Shown: positions 1 to 7,995 of the stretch, one piece after another
Position numbering within the stretch: the stretch's first letter is position 1
Layout of the letters: the number at the start of each line of letters is the position of its first letter
Assembly (NCBI GenBank): GCA_035949055.1
Contig: DASZIO010000034.1
Span: forward strand, 1-64,000
Direction of reading: 5' to 3'
Source: Bog-756 sp035949055
GTDB taxonomy: Bacteria > Actinomycetota > Acidimicrobiia > Acidimicrobiales > RAAP-2
Length of the DNA stretch: 64,000 bases
Program-made: the position numbers and the translations under genes
The notes under the pieces: generated by a model
What the model saw: the letters and a program-made list of their open reading frames with translations, nothing else
Databases searched by the model: none
Told to the model about the DNA's origin: nothing

Positions 1-227
1 GGGCCAGGTCGGTCGCGGGCCAAGCTGGTCCAGCCGGCGGCGATGGCGCCCGACGTGACCACCACCATCCGGTCGCCGGCGGCGCGCGCCTCTGCCACCT
101 CGGCCGCCACCTTGCCGATGGCCGCCGCGTCGACCTGGCCCCCGACCGTGGTCACCGAGGACGAGCCGACCTTGACCACCACGGTGCGTTCGCCGGCCAG
201 AACCGGCCCGCCGGTGTCGTCGATCAC
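1..227 (-). CDS. proB: Glutamate 5-kinase, N-terminal part (window-edge partial)
   Basis: The first 75 codons of an amino-acid kinase lie here; the rest runs off the left edge. The protein contains VVVKVGSSSVTTVGG, the nucleotide-binding start of glutamate 5-kinase, followed by MVVVTSGAIAAGW, another conserved ProB segment. The enzyme phosphorylates glutamate in the first step of proline synthesis. The chosen GTG start shares bases with the obg stop codon (GTGA overlap), so the gene is probably translationally coupled to obg. An obg-proB order is common in bacteria, which supports the call. The catalytic middle and any PUA domain cannot be seen. Confidence 0.85.
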   Translation of the reverse strand, partial: MIDDTGGPVLAGERTVVVKVGSSSVTTVGGQVDAAAIGKVAAEVAEARAAGDRMVVVTSGAIAAGWTSLARDRPG

Positions 228-1519
228 CGGCGACGCGACCGTCCCGGCCCGGCGGTGAGCTCGGGCTGGTCCCGGTACCAGATGAACGACATGTCACCGA
301 TGTGCACGACGTCGCCGTCACGGGCCCCGGCCCGGGCCAAGGCTCGGTCGACTCCGAGCCGGTGCAGCCGGTCCTGCACGAATGCGGCCGCCTCGTCGGT
401 GGTGACATCGTTGAGGGCCACGGCCCGCTCGGCGGCCCGGCCCGCGACGGCGAAGACGCCCGGCTCGACGGGCTGCACGGCGAACCCTTCGGCCCGGGGC
501 CGGTGGACGACCACCTCACGGTCGGTCCGGGGCTCGAGGCTTCGCTGCTCGTCCACGATGGCGGCGAGCCTCCCGACCAGCTCGCCGAGGCCGGTACCGG
601 TGACGGCCGACACCTCGAGATCGGCCTCGAAGGGTCCGGACCGCGCCGCCGGGCCGGCCGCATCGACCTTGGAGGCGATCACCAGGCGGGGGCGGTCCAC
701 CAGCTCGGGGCGGTACCGGCCGAGCTCCTCGAGCAGCACCCGGTGCTGCTCGAGGGGGGTCACCCCGGTCACCGGGTCGAGCTCGACCACCCGGACCAGC
801 ACCCGGGCCCGGGTGATGTGACGCAGGAAGCGGTGGCCGAGGCCCCGGCCATCGGCTGCCCCCGCCACCAGGCCCGGGATGTCGGCCATGGTGAAGTCCG
901 ACCCGTCGCCGGCCCGTACCACGCCGAGGTGGGGCTCGAGCGTGGTGAACGGGTAGTCGGCGATCTTGGGCTTGGCCGCCGACAGGCGCGAGATGAGGGT
1001 GCTCTTGCCGGCGTTGGGGAACCCGACGAGCGCCACCTCGGCCACCAGCGCCAGCTCCAGTTGATACCACTGCTCGTGGCCCCGCTCTCCCTGCTCGGCG
1101 AAGGCCGGGGCCCGGCGGCGATTGCTCAGGAAGGCGGCGTTGCCCTTCCCGCCGCGCCCGCCCGCGCCGGCCAACCAGCGGTCGCCGGCGGAGGCCAGGT
1201 CGACCAGGGGCGTTCCGTCCGCCCGTCGGGCCTTGGTCCCCACCGGGACGGGCACCTCGAGGTCGGAGCCTCGGGCCCCGTGCTTCTTCTTGCCCCCGCC
1301 GTGTCCTCCGTCCCCGCCGCGCCGGTGGGGATGGTCACGAAACCCGAGGAGCGAGGACTGGTTGGTGGAAGCCACCAGCCAGACGTCCCCCCCACGGCCG
1401 CCGTCCCCCCCGTCCGGTCCACCCCGGTCCACGTGGGCCTCACGACGGAACGAGACCGCGCCGGCACCGCCGTCACCCGCCTTGACGTGGAGTTGTGCCT
1501 CGTCGACGAAGGTGGCCAT
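224..1519 (-). CDS. obg: GTPase Obg (CgtA), ribosome assembly
   Basis: A 431-residue Obg GTPase, which acts in late 50S assembly and stress control. The N-terminal Obg fold (about 1-158) has the family's glycine-rich repeats. The G domain follows, with the P-loop GFPNAGKS at residues 166-173 and DIPG as the G3 motif. A C-terminal OCT-type region (about 350-425) completes the actinobacterial three-domain layout. The ATG start gives the conserved opening MATFVDEAQLHVKAGDGG. It lies downstream of rplU and rpmA, its usual partners, but here a phosphatase gene separates it from rpmA. Its stop overlaps the proB start. Confidence 0.97.
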   Translation of the reverse strand: MATFVDEAQLHVKAGDGGAGAVSFRREAHVDRGGPDGGDGGRGGDVWLVASTNQSSLLGFRDHPHRRGGDGGHGGGKKKHGARGSDLEVPVPVGTKARRADGTPLVDLASAGDRWLAGAGGRGGKGNAAFLSNRRRAPAFAEQGERGHEQWYQLELALVAEVALVGFPNAGKSTLISRLSAAKPKIADYPFTTLEPHLGVVRAGDGSDFTMADIPGLVAGAADGRGLGHRFLRHITRARVLVRVVELDPVTGVTPLEQHRVLLEELGRYRPELVDRPRLVIASKVDAAGPAARSGPFEADLEVSAVTGTGLGELVGRLAAIVDEQRSLEPRTDREVVVHRPRAEGFAVQPVEPGVFAVAGRAAERAVALNDVTTDEAAAFVQDRLHRLGVDRALARAGARDGDVVHIGDMSFIWYRDQPELTAGPGRSRRR

Positions 1520-1571
1520 GAGACCGATCCTACTGACCGGTCGTCGTGGCCCACGGACGGGCTGACCCGGT

Positions 1572-2363
1572 TCAGACCTCTTCGAGCATCGACCGGCGCA
1601 GCCGGTCCATCGACGCGCCCACCCCGAGCGCGCGCTCCAACCCGGTCAACCCACCGTGCTCCGACCGCACGGTGGCGAGGAACTCCTCCATGGTCTCGGG
1701 CATCACGTGGAGGATGGAAGGGGCGTAGCGGAGCACTTCCTCGACCGAGTCCGGATACTCGGCTGTCAGCCGCTCGAGCAGGTGCTCCATGGCCGCCGCG
1801 CTCAACACATAGTCCTCGACGATCGTCTGGTCGGGTACCCCGAGGAACGCCAGGACGAGGGCGGCGAGGACACCGGTCCGGTCCTTTCCCGCGCTGCAGT
1901 GGAAGACGGCCGGCAGCGAACCCTCGGCGGCCAGGGCCTCGATGGCGCGGGCGAGGGCCGGGCCGCCGGCGGAGACCATGTCGAGGTAGCGAGACGCCAC
2001 GTACGAGGCCTCTCGCCAGGAGGGGAGCTCCTCGGTCGACGGAAGCACGTCGGTGAGGGGCAGGTCCAGATAGCGGACCGGCACGAGGTCGACGGGGAAG
2101 CGTCCTCGGGCGGCCGCCTCGTCCACCGTGCGTAGGTCGATGACGGTCGCCACGCCGAGGCCGACGAGTACCTCGCCGTCGGCCTCGCTCAACCGGTTGA
2201 GCCCGTCGGCCCGGAACAGCCGGCGCCAGCGGACACGGCGACCGTCCCCGGTCAGGTACCCGCCGAGGTCCCGGAAGTTGACACAGCCGTCGAGAGCGAC
2301 GACCCGACCGGGCCCTCCGTCGGCGGCCGCGGCCGCCGGTGGGACGGCCTCGGGCCGGGACAT
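1572..2363 (-). CDS. Tyrosine-protein phosphatase (Y_phosphatase3 type)
   Basis: A 263-residue protein with the family opening NFRDLGG (about 29-35) and the cysteine phosphatase loop HCSAGKDRTGV (nucleophile Cys156, invariant Arg in the loop). This places it with the atypical tyrosine or dual-specificity phosphatases related to PtpB, many of which also act on phosphoinositides. No signal peptide or membrane segment is visible, so it is probably cytosolic. It sits between rpmA and obg in the same orientation, with gaps of about 30 and 50 bases, and is probably co-transcribed with them. The physiological substrate cannot be told from the sequence. Confidence 0.85.
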   Translation of the reverse strand: MSRPEAVPPAAAAADGGPGRVVALDGCVNFRDLGGYLTGDGRRVRWRRLFRADGLNRLSEADGEVLVGLGVATVIDLRTVDEAAARGRFPVDLVPVRYLDLPLTDVLPSTEELPSWREASYVASRYLDMVSAGGPALARAIEALAAEGSLPAVFHCSAGKDRTGVLAALVLAFLGVPDQTIVEDYVLSAAAMEHLLERLTAEYPDSVEEVLRYAPSILHVMPETMEEFLATVRSEHGGLTGLERALGVGASMDRLRRSMLEEV

Positions 2364-2396
2364 GATTCGGCGAGTACCGATGGTCGGGTCGGCGGG

Positions 2397-2648
2397 TCAG
2401 TCGGTGACGACGTCGACCAGCTTGCGGCCGCGACGCCGGGTGAACTGCACCGTCCCTGCGGTGAGGGCGAACAGGGTGTCGTCCCCACCCCGACCGACGT
2501 TCTGGCCCGGGTGCACCTTGGTGCCCCGCTGGCGCACGATGATGGCCCCGGCCGGCACCAGGGTGCCGCCGAACGCCTTGACCCCCAACCTCTGCGCGTT
2601 CGAATCCCGTCCGTTGCGGGTCGACCCGCCACCCTTGGTCTTGGACAT
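2397..2648 (-). CDS. rpmA: 50S ribosomal protein L27
   Basis: An 83-residue L27 with the conserved N-terminal stretch KGGGSTRNGRDSNAQRLGVK and the basic core GTKVHPGQNVGRGGDDTLFA. L27 reaches toward the peptidyl-transferase centre of the 50S subunit. The N-terminus starts directly with MSKTKGGGS, so there is no cleavable Firmicutes-type leader. It follows rplU by about 40 bases, the near-universal rplU-rpmA order. Confidence 0.97.
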   Translation of the reverse strand: MSKTKGGGSTRNGRDSNAQRLGVKAFGGTLVPAGAIIVRQRGTKVHPGQNVGRGGDDTLFALTAGTVQFTRRRGRKLVDVVTD

Positions 2649-2690
2649 CTGTGCTCGCTCCTGGCGTTGTCGGTGGGCGCTCCGGACCGG

Positions 2691-3005
2691 TCAGTCGGCG
2701 GGCCGGATGGCGGTGATGGCGATCGTCGAGTACCGCTGGCGGTGTCCCCACCTGGTGGACTGGTTCGACTTGGGCTTGTAGGTGAACGCCCGGATCTTCG
2801 GGCCGAGCTCTTCGCCCACGACGGTGGCGGTCACCGACGCCCCGGCCAGCTGGGCCGGCGTGGCGAGCACGGTGTCACCGTCCACCACCAGGACCGGCTC
2901 GAACGTCACCGTGGTGCCGGGGTCCTCCCCGAGCAGCTCGACGCGCACGGTCTGGCCCTCGGCCACCCGCTCCTGCTTGCCCCCGGTCTTGATCACCGCG
3001 TACAT
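2691..3005 (-). CDS. rplU: 50S ribosomal protein L21
   Basis: A 104-residue L21, the usual length. It begins MYAVIKTGGKQERV, the diagnostic L21 start, and ends with the basic segment FTYKPKSNQSTRWGHRQRYS used in 23S rRNA binding. It is the first ribosomal gene after ribonuclease E/G, 31 bases downstream, and precedes rpmA. This matches the conserved rne/rng-rplU-rpmA-obg neighbourhood. Confidence 0.97.
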   Translation of the reverse strand: MYAVIKTGGKQERVAEGQTVRVELLGEDPGTTVTFEPVLVVDGDTVLATPAQLAGASVTATVVGEELGPKIRAFTYKPKSNQSTRWGHRQRYSTIAITAIRPAD

Positions 3006-3036
3006 AAGGGCGAGAGCTTACCGCGGGCGACCGCCC

Positions 3037-4956
3037 TCACGGCTCCGGGTCCTCGAAGATGATCCCCCGCCCCCCGCAGACCTCGCAGGTCGTCGACATC
3101 GACTCGATGAGACCCTCGGACACCCGCTTCCGGGTCATCTCGACCAGGCCGAGCTCGGAGATGTCGAACACCTGGGTGCGGGTCTTGTCCCTGGCCAGGG
3201 CCGTGCGCAGCGCGCTGCCCACCTTGTCCCGGTTCTCCCGGACCTCCATGTCGATGAAGTCGATCACGATGATCCCGCCGATGTCCCGCAACCGGAGCTG
3301 GCGGGCGACCTCCTCGGCCGCCTCGAGGTTGTTGCGGAACACGGTCTCCTCCAGGTTGGTGGTGCCCACGTTCTTGCCCGTGTTGACGTCGATCACCGTG
3401 AGCGCCTCGGTCCGGTCGATGACCAGCGATCCCCCCGAAGCCAGGTAGACCTTGCGGTCGAGGGCCCGGTGGAGCTGCTCGTGGACGTGGTACCGCTCGA
3501 ACACCGGCAGGGCCTCGGCCTCCGGGTCGAAGTACTCGACCCGGTCGGCTAGCTCCGGGTTGACCGCCCCCACGTACTCGCGCACCTGGTCGTAGAGGGC
3601 CAGGTCGTCGATGACCACCGCCCGGTACTCGCGGTTGAGCTCCTCGCGGATGACCCGGACGGCGATTGCCGGCTCCCGGTAGAGGAGGGCCGGCCCCTGA
3701 CCCTTCACCGCCTCGGCGGCGATGGTCTCCCACTGCCCGACCAGCCGCTCGACATCGTTGCCCAGCTCCTCGGCGCTGGCCCCGGCCGCGGCGGTGCGGA
3801 CGATGAGGCCGTGCCCTTCAGGGCGGACGGCGTCGACGATGCGGCGCAGCCGCTTGCGCTCGCCGTCCTCGAGGCGCTTGGAGATGCCATAAGCCGTGCT
3901 GTTCGGGACCAGCACGACGAACCGACCGGGGAGGGAGACCTCCTGGGTCAGGCGTGCGCCCTTCGCCCCGATGGGGTTCTTGGTCACCTGACAGAGGATG
4001 GTCTGGCCCGGCCGGAGCAGCTGCTCGATCCGCGGCTGGGCCGAGGAGGTCTCGACGTCCTCGGTGTCGTAACGGACGTCGCCGTGGTAAAGGACGGCGT
4101 TCTTCGGCGTGCCGATGTCGACGAACGCCGCCTCCATGCCGGGCAGCACGTTCTGCACGCGACCCCGGTAGATGTTCCCGTCGATCTGGGTGGCGTCGTC
4201 CGAGGCGCGGGAGATGTAGTGCTCGACCAGGGTGCGCCCCTCGAGCAACGCGATCTGGGTCATCTCGGGGCGCACGTGGACGCAGATCATGTAGCGCCCG
4301 ACCGCCTTGCCGCGACGCTCGCGCCCGCCTCGGCGACCTCCCGTCGGCACCGGACCGTCGGGGCGCGACGGGCCGGCCGTCCGGTCGCGGCCCGCGCCGC
4401 TCCTGGAGCGATTGGCCCCGTCCCCGCCGCCTGAACGCGACCGTGAGCGCCCCCCGGACCTTCCGGGTGCGCCCGGGTTGGCGGCCTGCCCGGAACGGCC
4501 ACCGTTGCCGCCGGCCGGAGCGACCACGGCCGGGCCGGTGTCCGTCGCCACCGGACGGGCCGGCCTGGTGTCGCCGATCTTCGGGCGCTTGCCCTCTGCC
4601 GGGCCCGAGGGCTTGGGCGCCGCCCCCACGGTCGGGACCCCGGTGGGGCTGATGGCCACGGTCGGCTCGGCCGCGGCGGGTGTGCCCTCGTTGGCGCTGC
4701 GGCCCTCAGCCGTCCGACTCCGGCCGCGCCCGCCGCGCGAGCCGCGGCGGCGCCGGCCCCCGTTGCCACCACCTTGCCCGCCCGGGGTTGCGCCCCCGGC
4801 CGGGACGGTCAGCCCCTCAGGTCCCGGGCCTCCGGGTGCCGACGGCTCGGCCCCTCGGGCCGGCCTGCCTGCGGTGAGGTCCTCTGGGCCCCCGGTCGGC
4901 GGCGGCGGCTGATCCGCCGGGGCGCCGACCGGCTGCCCGGTTGTTGCGTCTGACAT
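3037..4956 (-). CDS. rne: Ribonuclease E/G family endoribonuclease
   Basis: A 639-residue RNase E/G, the endonuclease for RNA decay and rRNA/tRNA processing. The first 210 or so residues are low complexity (Gly, Arg, Pro, Ser rich, with GGRRRRGSRGG-like stretches). Then comes the S1/RNase-H-like catalytic core, starting near MICVHVRPEMTQIALLEG. The acidic metal-site segment LTVIDVNTGKNVG is present, and the Cys pair CEVCGGRG of the zinc link lies near the C-terminus. The chain ends soon after the zinc link. The disordered arm is therefore N-terminal, unlike E. coli RNase E, where the scaffold region is C-terminal. It could be named rne or rng. Confidence 0.92.
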   Translation of the reverse strand: MSDATTGQPVGAPADQPPPPTGGPEDLTAGRPARGAEPSAPGGPGPEGLTVPAGGATPGGQGGGNGGRRRRGSRGGRGRSRTAEGRSANEGTPAAAEPTVAISPTGVPTVGAAPKPSGPAEGKRPKIGDTRPARPVATDTGPAVVAPAGGNGGRSGQAANPGAPGRSGGRSRSRSGGGDGANRSRSGAGRDRTAGPSRPDGPVPTGGRRGGRERRGKAVGRYMICVHVRPEMTQIALLEGRTLVEHYISRASDDATQIDGNIYRGRVQNVLPGMEAAFVDIGTPKNAVLYHGDVRYDTEDVETSSAQPRIEQLLRPGQTILCQVTKNPIGAKGARLTQEVSLPGRFVVLVPNSTAYGISKRLEDGERKRLRRIVDAVRPEGHGLIVRTAAAGASAEELGNDVERLVGQWETIAAEAVKGQGPALLYREPAIAVRVIREELNREYRAVVIDDLALYDQVREYVGAVNPELADRVEYFDPEAEALPVFERYHVHEQLHRALDRKVYLASGGSLVIDRTEALTVIDVNTGKNVGTTNLEETVFRNNLEAAEEVARQLRLRDIGGIIVIDFIDMEVRENRDKVGSALRTALARDKTRTQVFDISELGLVEMTRKRVSEGLIESMSTTCEVCGGRGIIFEDPEP

Positions 4957-4977
4957 CGAATTCCCTTCTGATACTGC

Positions 4978-5805
4978 TCATGAGGCACGCTCCAGGGCGT
5001 GCCCGGCGCGGTCCGCGTCCGCCGGCCGGCCCCAGGCGAGGGGCTCGGCGCGGATACCGTCGCGCTCGATCCATTGTTGTGTCCTGCATGCCCGGTCGAG
5101 GACCGGGGATCCCGTACCGCGTCGGCCGTCGGCCGCGCCGGGGACCGGGCCCTCGCCGGTGGCCGTCCCGTTGGCGACGGCGATCCCCGCCACCAGCTCT
5201 ACCGGCCGGACGCCACGGGGCCGGGTGGCCAGCTCGGCCTCGAGGCGCGCCGTCGCTGGGCCGGCGGCCGTCAGCCCGGCGGCCGCCGGCCGCTCGGCCA
5301 CAGCCAGGGACACCACCGATCGCCGGACGTCATCCTCGACGAGGCGGCCCTTCCGCTCCCTGGTGAGTGGGACCGAGGGCGCCTCGAGGAACCTCGCCAC
5401 CTGTACCACGAGCTCGCCCGGGGTCAGCCCGGCCACGTCCACTTCCCACGAACACGAGGTGACCTCCTGCTGCAGGGAGCCCCGTCCCGGCGCCAGGGGC
5501 GCGGCGTCGCACACCCCGATCCCGTCGGGGAGCAGGGGGCTGACCAGGTCGGGCAGCGCCACCACCTCCACGTGGGCCGTCTCGGGCCGGCGGGGGTCGA
5601 GGACCACGTCGAGATATTCGGCCTGTGACTCACACCCGGTGGGCAGGGCCAGGCCGAAGCTGAGACGGGGGCGAGGTGAGAACCCCTCGGTGTAGGCCAC
5701 CGGCAGCCCGGCCCGCCGGAGGGCCCGCTCCCACATCCGGGCCACATCCCGCTGGCTGGTGAAACGGACCTTGCCGAGCTTGGCGAAGCGAAAGCGGATG
5801 TGCAC
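4978..5805 (-). CDS. TIGR03936-like radical-SAM-linked protein (DUF2344)
   Basis: About 275 residues beginning VHIRFRFAKLGKVRFTSQRDV, then the conserved TEGFSPRPRLSFGLALPTG and SQAEYLDV segments of the DUF2344/TIGR03936 family. Proteins of this family are encoded beside, or fused to, TIGR03960 radical SAM proteins. Here the GTG start lies one base after the upstream gene's stop, which implies coupled translation. The open frame continues further upstream, but that part overlaps the radical SAM gene in another frame and is not family-like. The biochemical role is unknown. The conserved location beside RNase E/G and ribosomal genes suggests RNA or ribosome work (inference). Confidence 0.85.
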   Translation of the reverse strand: MHIRFRFAKLGKVRFTSQRDVARMWERALRRAGLPVAYTEGFSPRPRLSFGLALPTGCESQAEYLDVVLDPRRPETAHVEVVALPDLVSPLLPDGIGVCDAAPLAPGRGSLQQEVTSCSWEVDVAGLTPGELVVQVARFLEAPSVPLTRERKGRLVEDDVRRSVVSLAVAERPAAAGLTAAGPATARLEAELATRPRGVRPVELVAGIAVANGTATGEGPVPGAADGRRGTGSPVLDRACRTQQWIERDGIRAEPLAWGRPADADRAGHALERAS

Positions 5806-5806
5806 C

Positions 5807-7873
5807 TCAGCCTCTCCCCTCCCCGGCCCCGACTGCGGCCCTCTGGTCCGGCCCACCGGCCGGAACGGCGCCGGACGACACCGTCCCGAGAAATCGTACC
5901 GGCACCTGGCCCCCGGTTGAGAGATCCTGACCGGTGCCCTGGCTGCCCCCGGCCGGTGGGACGGCCGAGGCCACGACGTGCTCGACCCCGAAACCGGTGC
6001 AGGCCCCGCAGTCGTAGCAGGGGGTCCACCGGCAGTCCGGGAGCCCATGGGCGGCCAGGGCGTCGAGCCAGTCCTGCCACAGGAAGTCGCGATGGAGCCC
6101 AGCCGAGAGGTGGTCCCAGGGCATGGCCTCGTCCTCCGCCCGGTGGCGGTAGACGGCGTCCTCCAGGGACATCCCGCAGTCGGCGAGCGCGTCGGTCCAC
6201 CGCCCCAGCTCGAAGTGCTCGGACCACTCCTGGAAGGTCCCACCCCGGCGCCAGACCTGCTCGATGACTGCCCCGACGCGGCGGTCGCCCCGGCTGACCA
6301 GTCCCTCGACCGCGGTCGCCTTGGGGTCGTGCCAGCGGATGGTCAGGCCCCGAACCGGGCGGGCCGCGTCGCGGATGAGACGGACCTTGCGGGTGAGCTC
6401 CTCGATGGTGTTCTGGCCGAACCACTGGAAGGGGGTCTGCGGTTTCGGGACGAACCCGCCGATCGAGGCCGTCACGGTTACCCCCTTGCGATAGCGGCGG
6501 CCGATGGCGACGCACTGCTTGGCCAGCTCCACGATCCCGAGCGTGTCCTCGTCGGTCTCGGTGGGCAACCCGATGAGGAAGTAGAGCTTGATCCGCCGCC
6601 AACCCTGGCTGAAGGCGGCGTCCACCGCGGCGTAGAGGTCCTCCTCGCGGATCAATTTGTTGATCACCTGGCGCATCCGCCAGGTCCCCCCTTCGGGGGC
6701 GAAGGTGAGGCCGGTCCGGCGTACCCGCTGGATCTGGACGGCGGTCCCCACGGTGAAGGCGTCCACCCGAAGGCTCGGCAGGCTGACCGACACCTGGCCC
6801 GAACAGGACGGATCGTCGATGATCGACGTGACGGTGTCCTCGATGCCCGAGTAGTCGGCACTGGACAGGGAAGTCAGGGCCACTTCGTCGTACCCGGTGC
6901 GGGCCAGTCCGTCGGCCACCATGGTGCGGACCTGCTCGGCCGGGCGCTCCCGCACGGGGCGGGTGATCATGCCCGCCTGGCAGAACCGACAGCCTCGGGT
7001 GCAGCCGCGGAACAGCTCCACGTTGAGCCGGTCGTGAACCACCTCGATGAGCGGGACCAGCTGGTTCCGGGGGTACGGCCACCGGGCCAGGTCGGCGATG
7101 GTGCGCTTCTCCACCCGGTCGGGGACGCCCGCGACACATGGCGTGGTGCCGGCGAGCCGGGCCGGCCCCGGCGTCGCCCCGCGGCCGGGATCGGGCCCCG
7201 GCCGGTAACGGGCCTCGTAACAGGACGGCACGTAAACGCCCGCCACCCCGGCCAGGGCGTCGAGCAGAGCCCGTCGGGACATCGGGTCACCCGGTGCCGG
7301 GGGGCTCTCCGAGCGACGATCGGGGCGTACCGCCAGCACCTCGTTCATCTCGCCGACGACCTCCTCCCCGTCGCCCAGCACGAAGCAGTCCACGAAGTCG
7401 GCGAGGGGTTCGGGGTTGAAGGCGCAATGCCCCCCGGCTACCACGATCGGATCTTCGTCGGTCCGGGCCACGCTCCGGACCGGCACGCCGCCGAGATCGA
7501 TGAGGTTGAGGACGTTGGTGTAGACGAGCTCGGCCGAGAGGTTGAAGGCGAGCACGTCGAACGCCCGGGCCGGGAGGTGGTTCTCGAGCGAGAACAGGGG
7601 CACGCCAGCCGAGCGCATGGCCGACTCCATGTCCACCCACGGGGCATAGGCCCGTTCGGCCAGGGCGTCCTCACGCTCGTTGAGGATCTCGTAGAGGATC
7701 TGCAGCCCCTGGTTGGGCAGACCGATCTCGTAGGTGTCCGGATAGACGAGGAGCCAGGCCACCGAACCGTCCCGGTGCTCGGGAGTCTGGGCACCGAGCT
7801 CCCCTCCGATGTAGCGGGCGGGCTTGGTGACCTGGGACAACAACGGTTCTATCCGCGGCCAGAGTGACTCCAT
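5807..7873 (-). CDS. TIGR03960-family radical SAM protein
   Basis: A 688-residue radical SAM protein. The cluster motif CTRGCRFCQAG gives Cys291, Cys295 and Cys298. The N-terminal 200 or so residues (LVYPDTYEIGLPNQGLQILY, VVAGGHCAFNPEPLADF) resemble the cobalamin-binding-like domain found ahead of the radical SAM barrel in B12-dependent enzymes. A C-terminal CYDCGACTGFG motif could hold a second metal or cluster. This arrangement matches TIGR03960. The function is not established. It pairs with the next gene (one-base gap) and lies within the mrdA to rne block. A TAGGAT box shortly upstream of a GGGGGAG ribosome site could give it its own promoter. Confidence 0.88.
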   Translation of the reverse strand: MESLWPRIEPLLSQVTKPARYIGGELGAQTPEHRDGSVAWLLVYPDTYEIGLPNQGLQILYEILNEREDALAERAYAPWVDMESAMRSAGVPLFSLENHLPARAFDVLAFNLSAELVYTNVLNLIDLGGVPVRSVARTDEDPIVVAGGHCAFNPEPLADFVDCFVLGDGEEVVGEMNEVLAVRPDRRSESPPAPGDPMSRRALLDALAGVAGVYVPSCYEARYRPGPDPGRGATPGPARLAGTTPCVAGVPDRVEKRTIADLARWPYPRNQLVPLIEVVHDRLNVELFRGCTRGCRFCQAGMITRPVRERPAEQVRTMVADGLARTGYDEVALTSLSSADYSGIEDTVTSIIDDPSCSGQVSVSLPSLRVDAFTVGTAVQIQRVRRTGLTFAPEGGTWRMRQVINKLIREEDLYAAVDAAFSQGWRRIKLYFLIGLPTETDEDTLGIVELAKQCVAIGRRYRKGVTVTASIGGFVPKPQTPFQWFGQNTIEELTRKVRLIRDAARPVRGLTIRWHDPKATAVEGLVSRGDRRVGAVIEQVWRRGGTFQEWSEHFELGRWTDALADCGMSLEDAVYRHRAEDEAMPWDHLSAGLHRDFLWQDWLDALAAHGLPDCRWTPCYDCGACTGFGVEHVVASAVPPAGGSQGTGQDLSTGGQVPVRFLGTVSSGAVPAGGPDQRAAVGAGEGRG

Positions 7874-7934
7874 CTCCCCCGGTATCCTAGGGTGCCGGAC
7901 CGGGGGGTCGGCGCGTTCCCAGGGACCCGACCGT

Positions 7935-7966
7935 CCGACCCCCGATCTCCCGGGGCGCGGGGTCGG
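7935..7966 (-). terminator. Possible hairpin terminator after mrdA
   Basis: A GC-rich inverted repeat (CCGACCCC at 7935-7942 pairs with GGGGTCGG at 7959-7966) lies between the mrdA stop and the radical SAM gene. It has no T-tract, so intrinsic termination is doubtful; it may only attenuate or mark the 3' end. Confidence 0.3.
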
Positions 7967-7995
7967 TCACATGGGGGTGCGTCGGCGACCCAGAG

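Noticed and set aside
302..2056. Long plus-strand open frame across obg and the phosphatase
   Set aside because: It is antisense to two clear genes and its product is low complexity (Gly, Pro, Arg, His). High GC keeps such frames open. The same holds for plus frames at 5978-7867 and 8407-10665 and many others.
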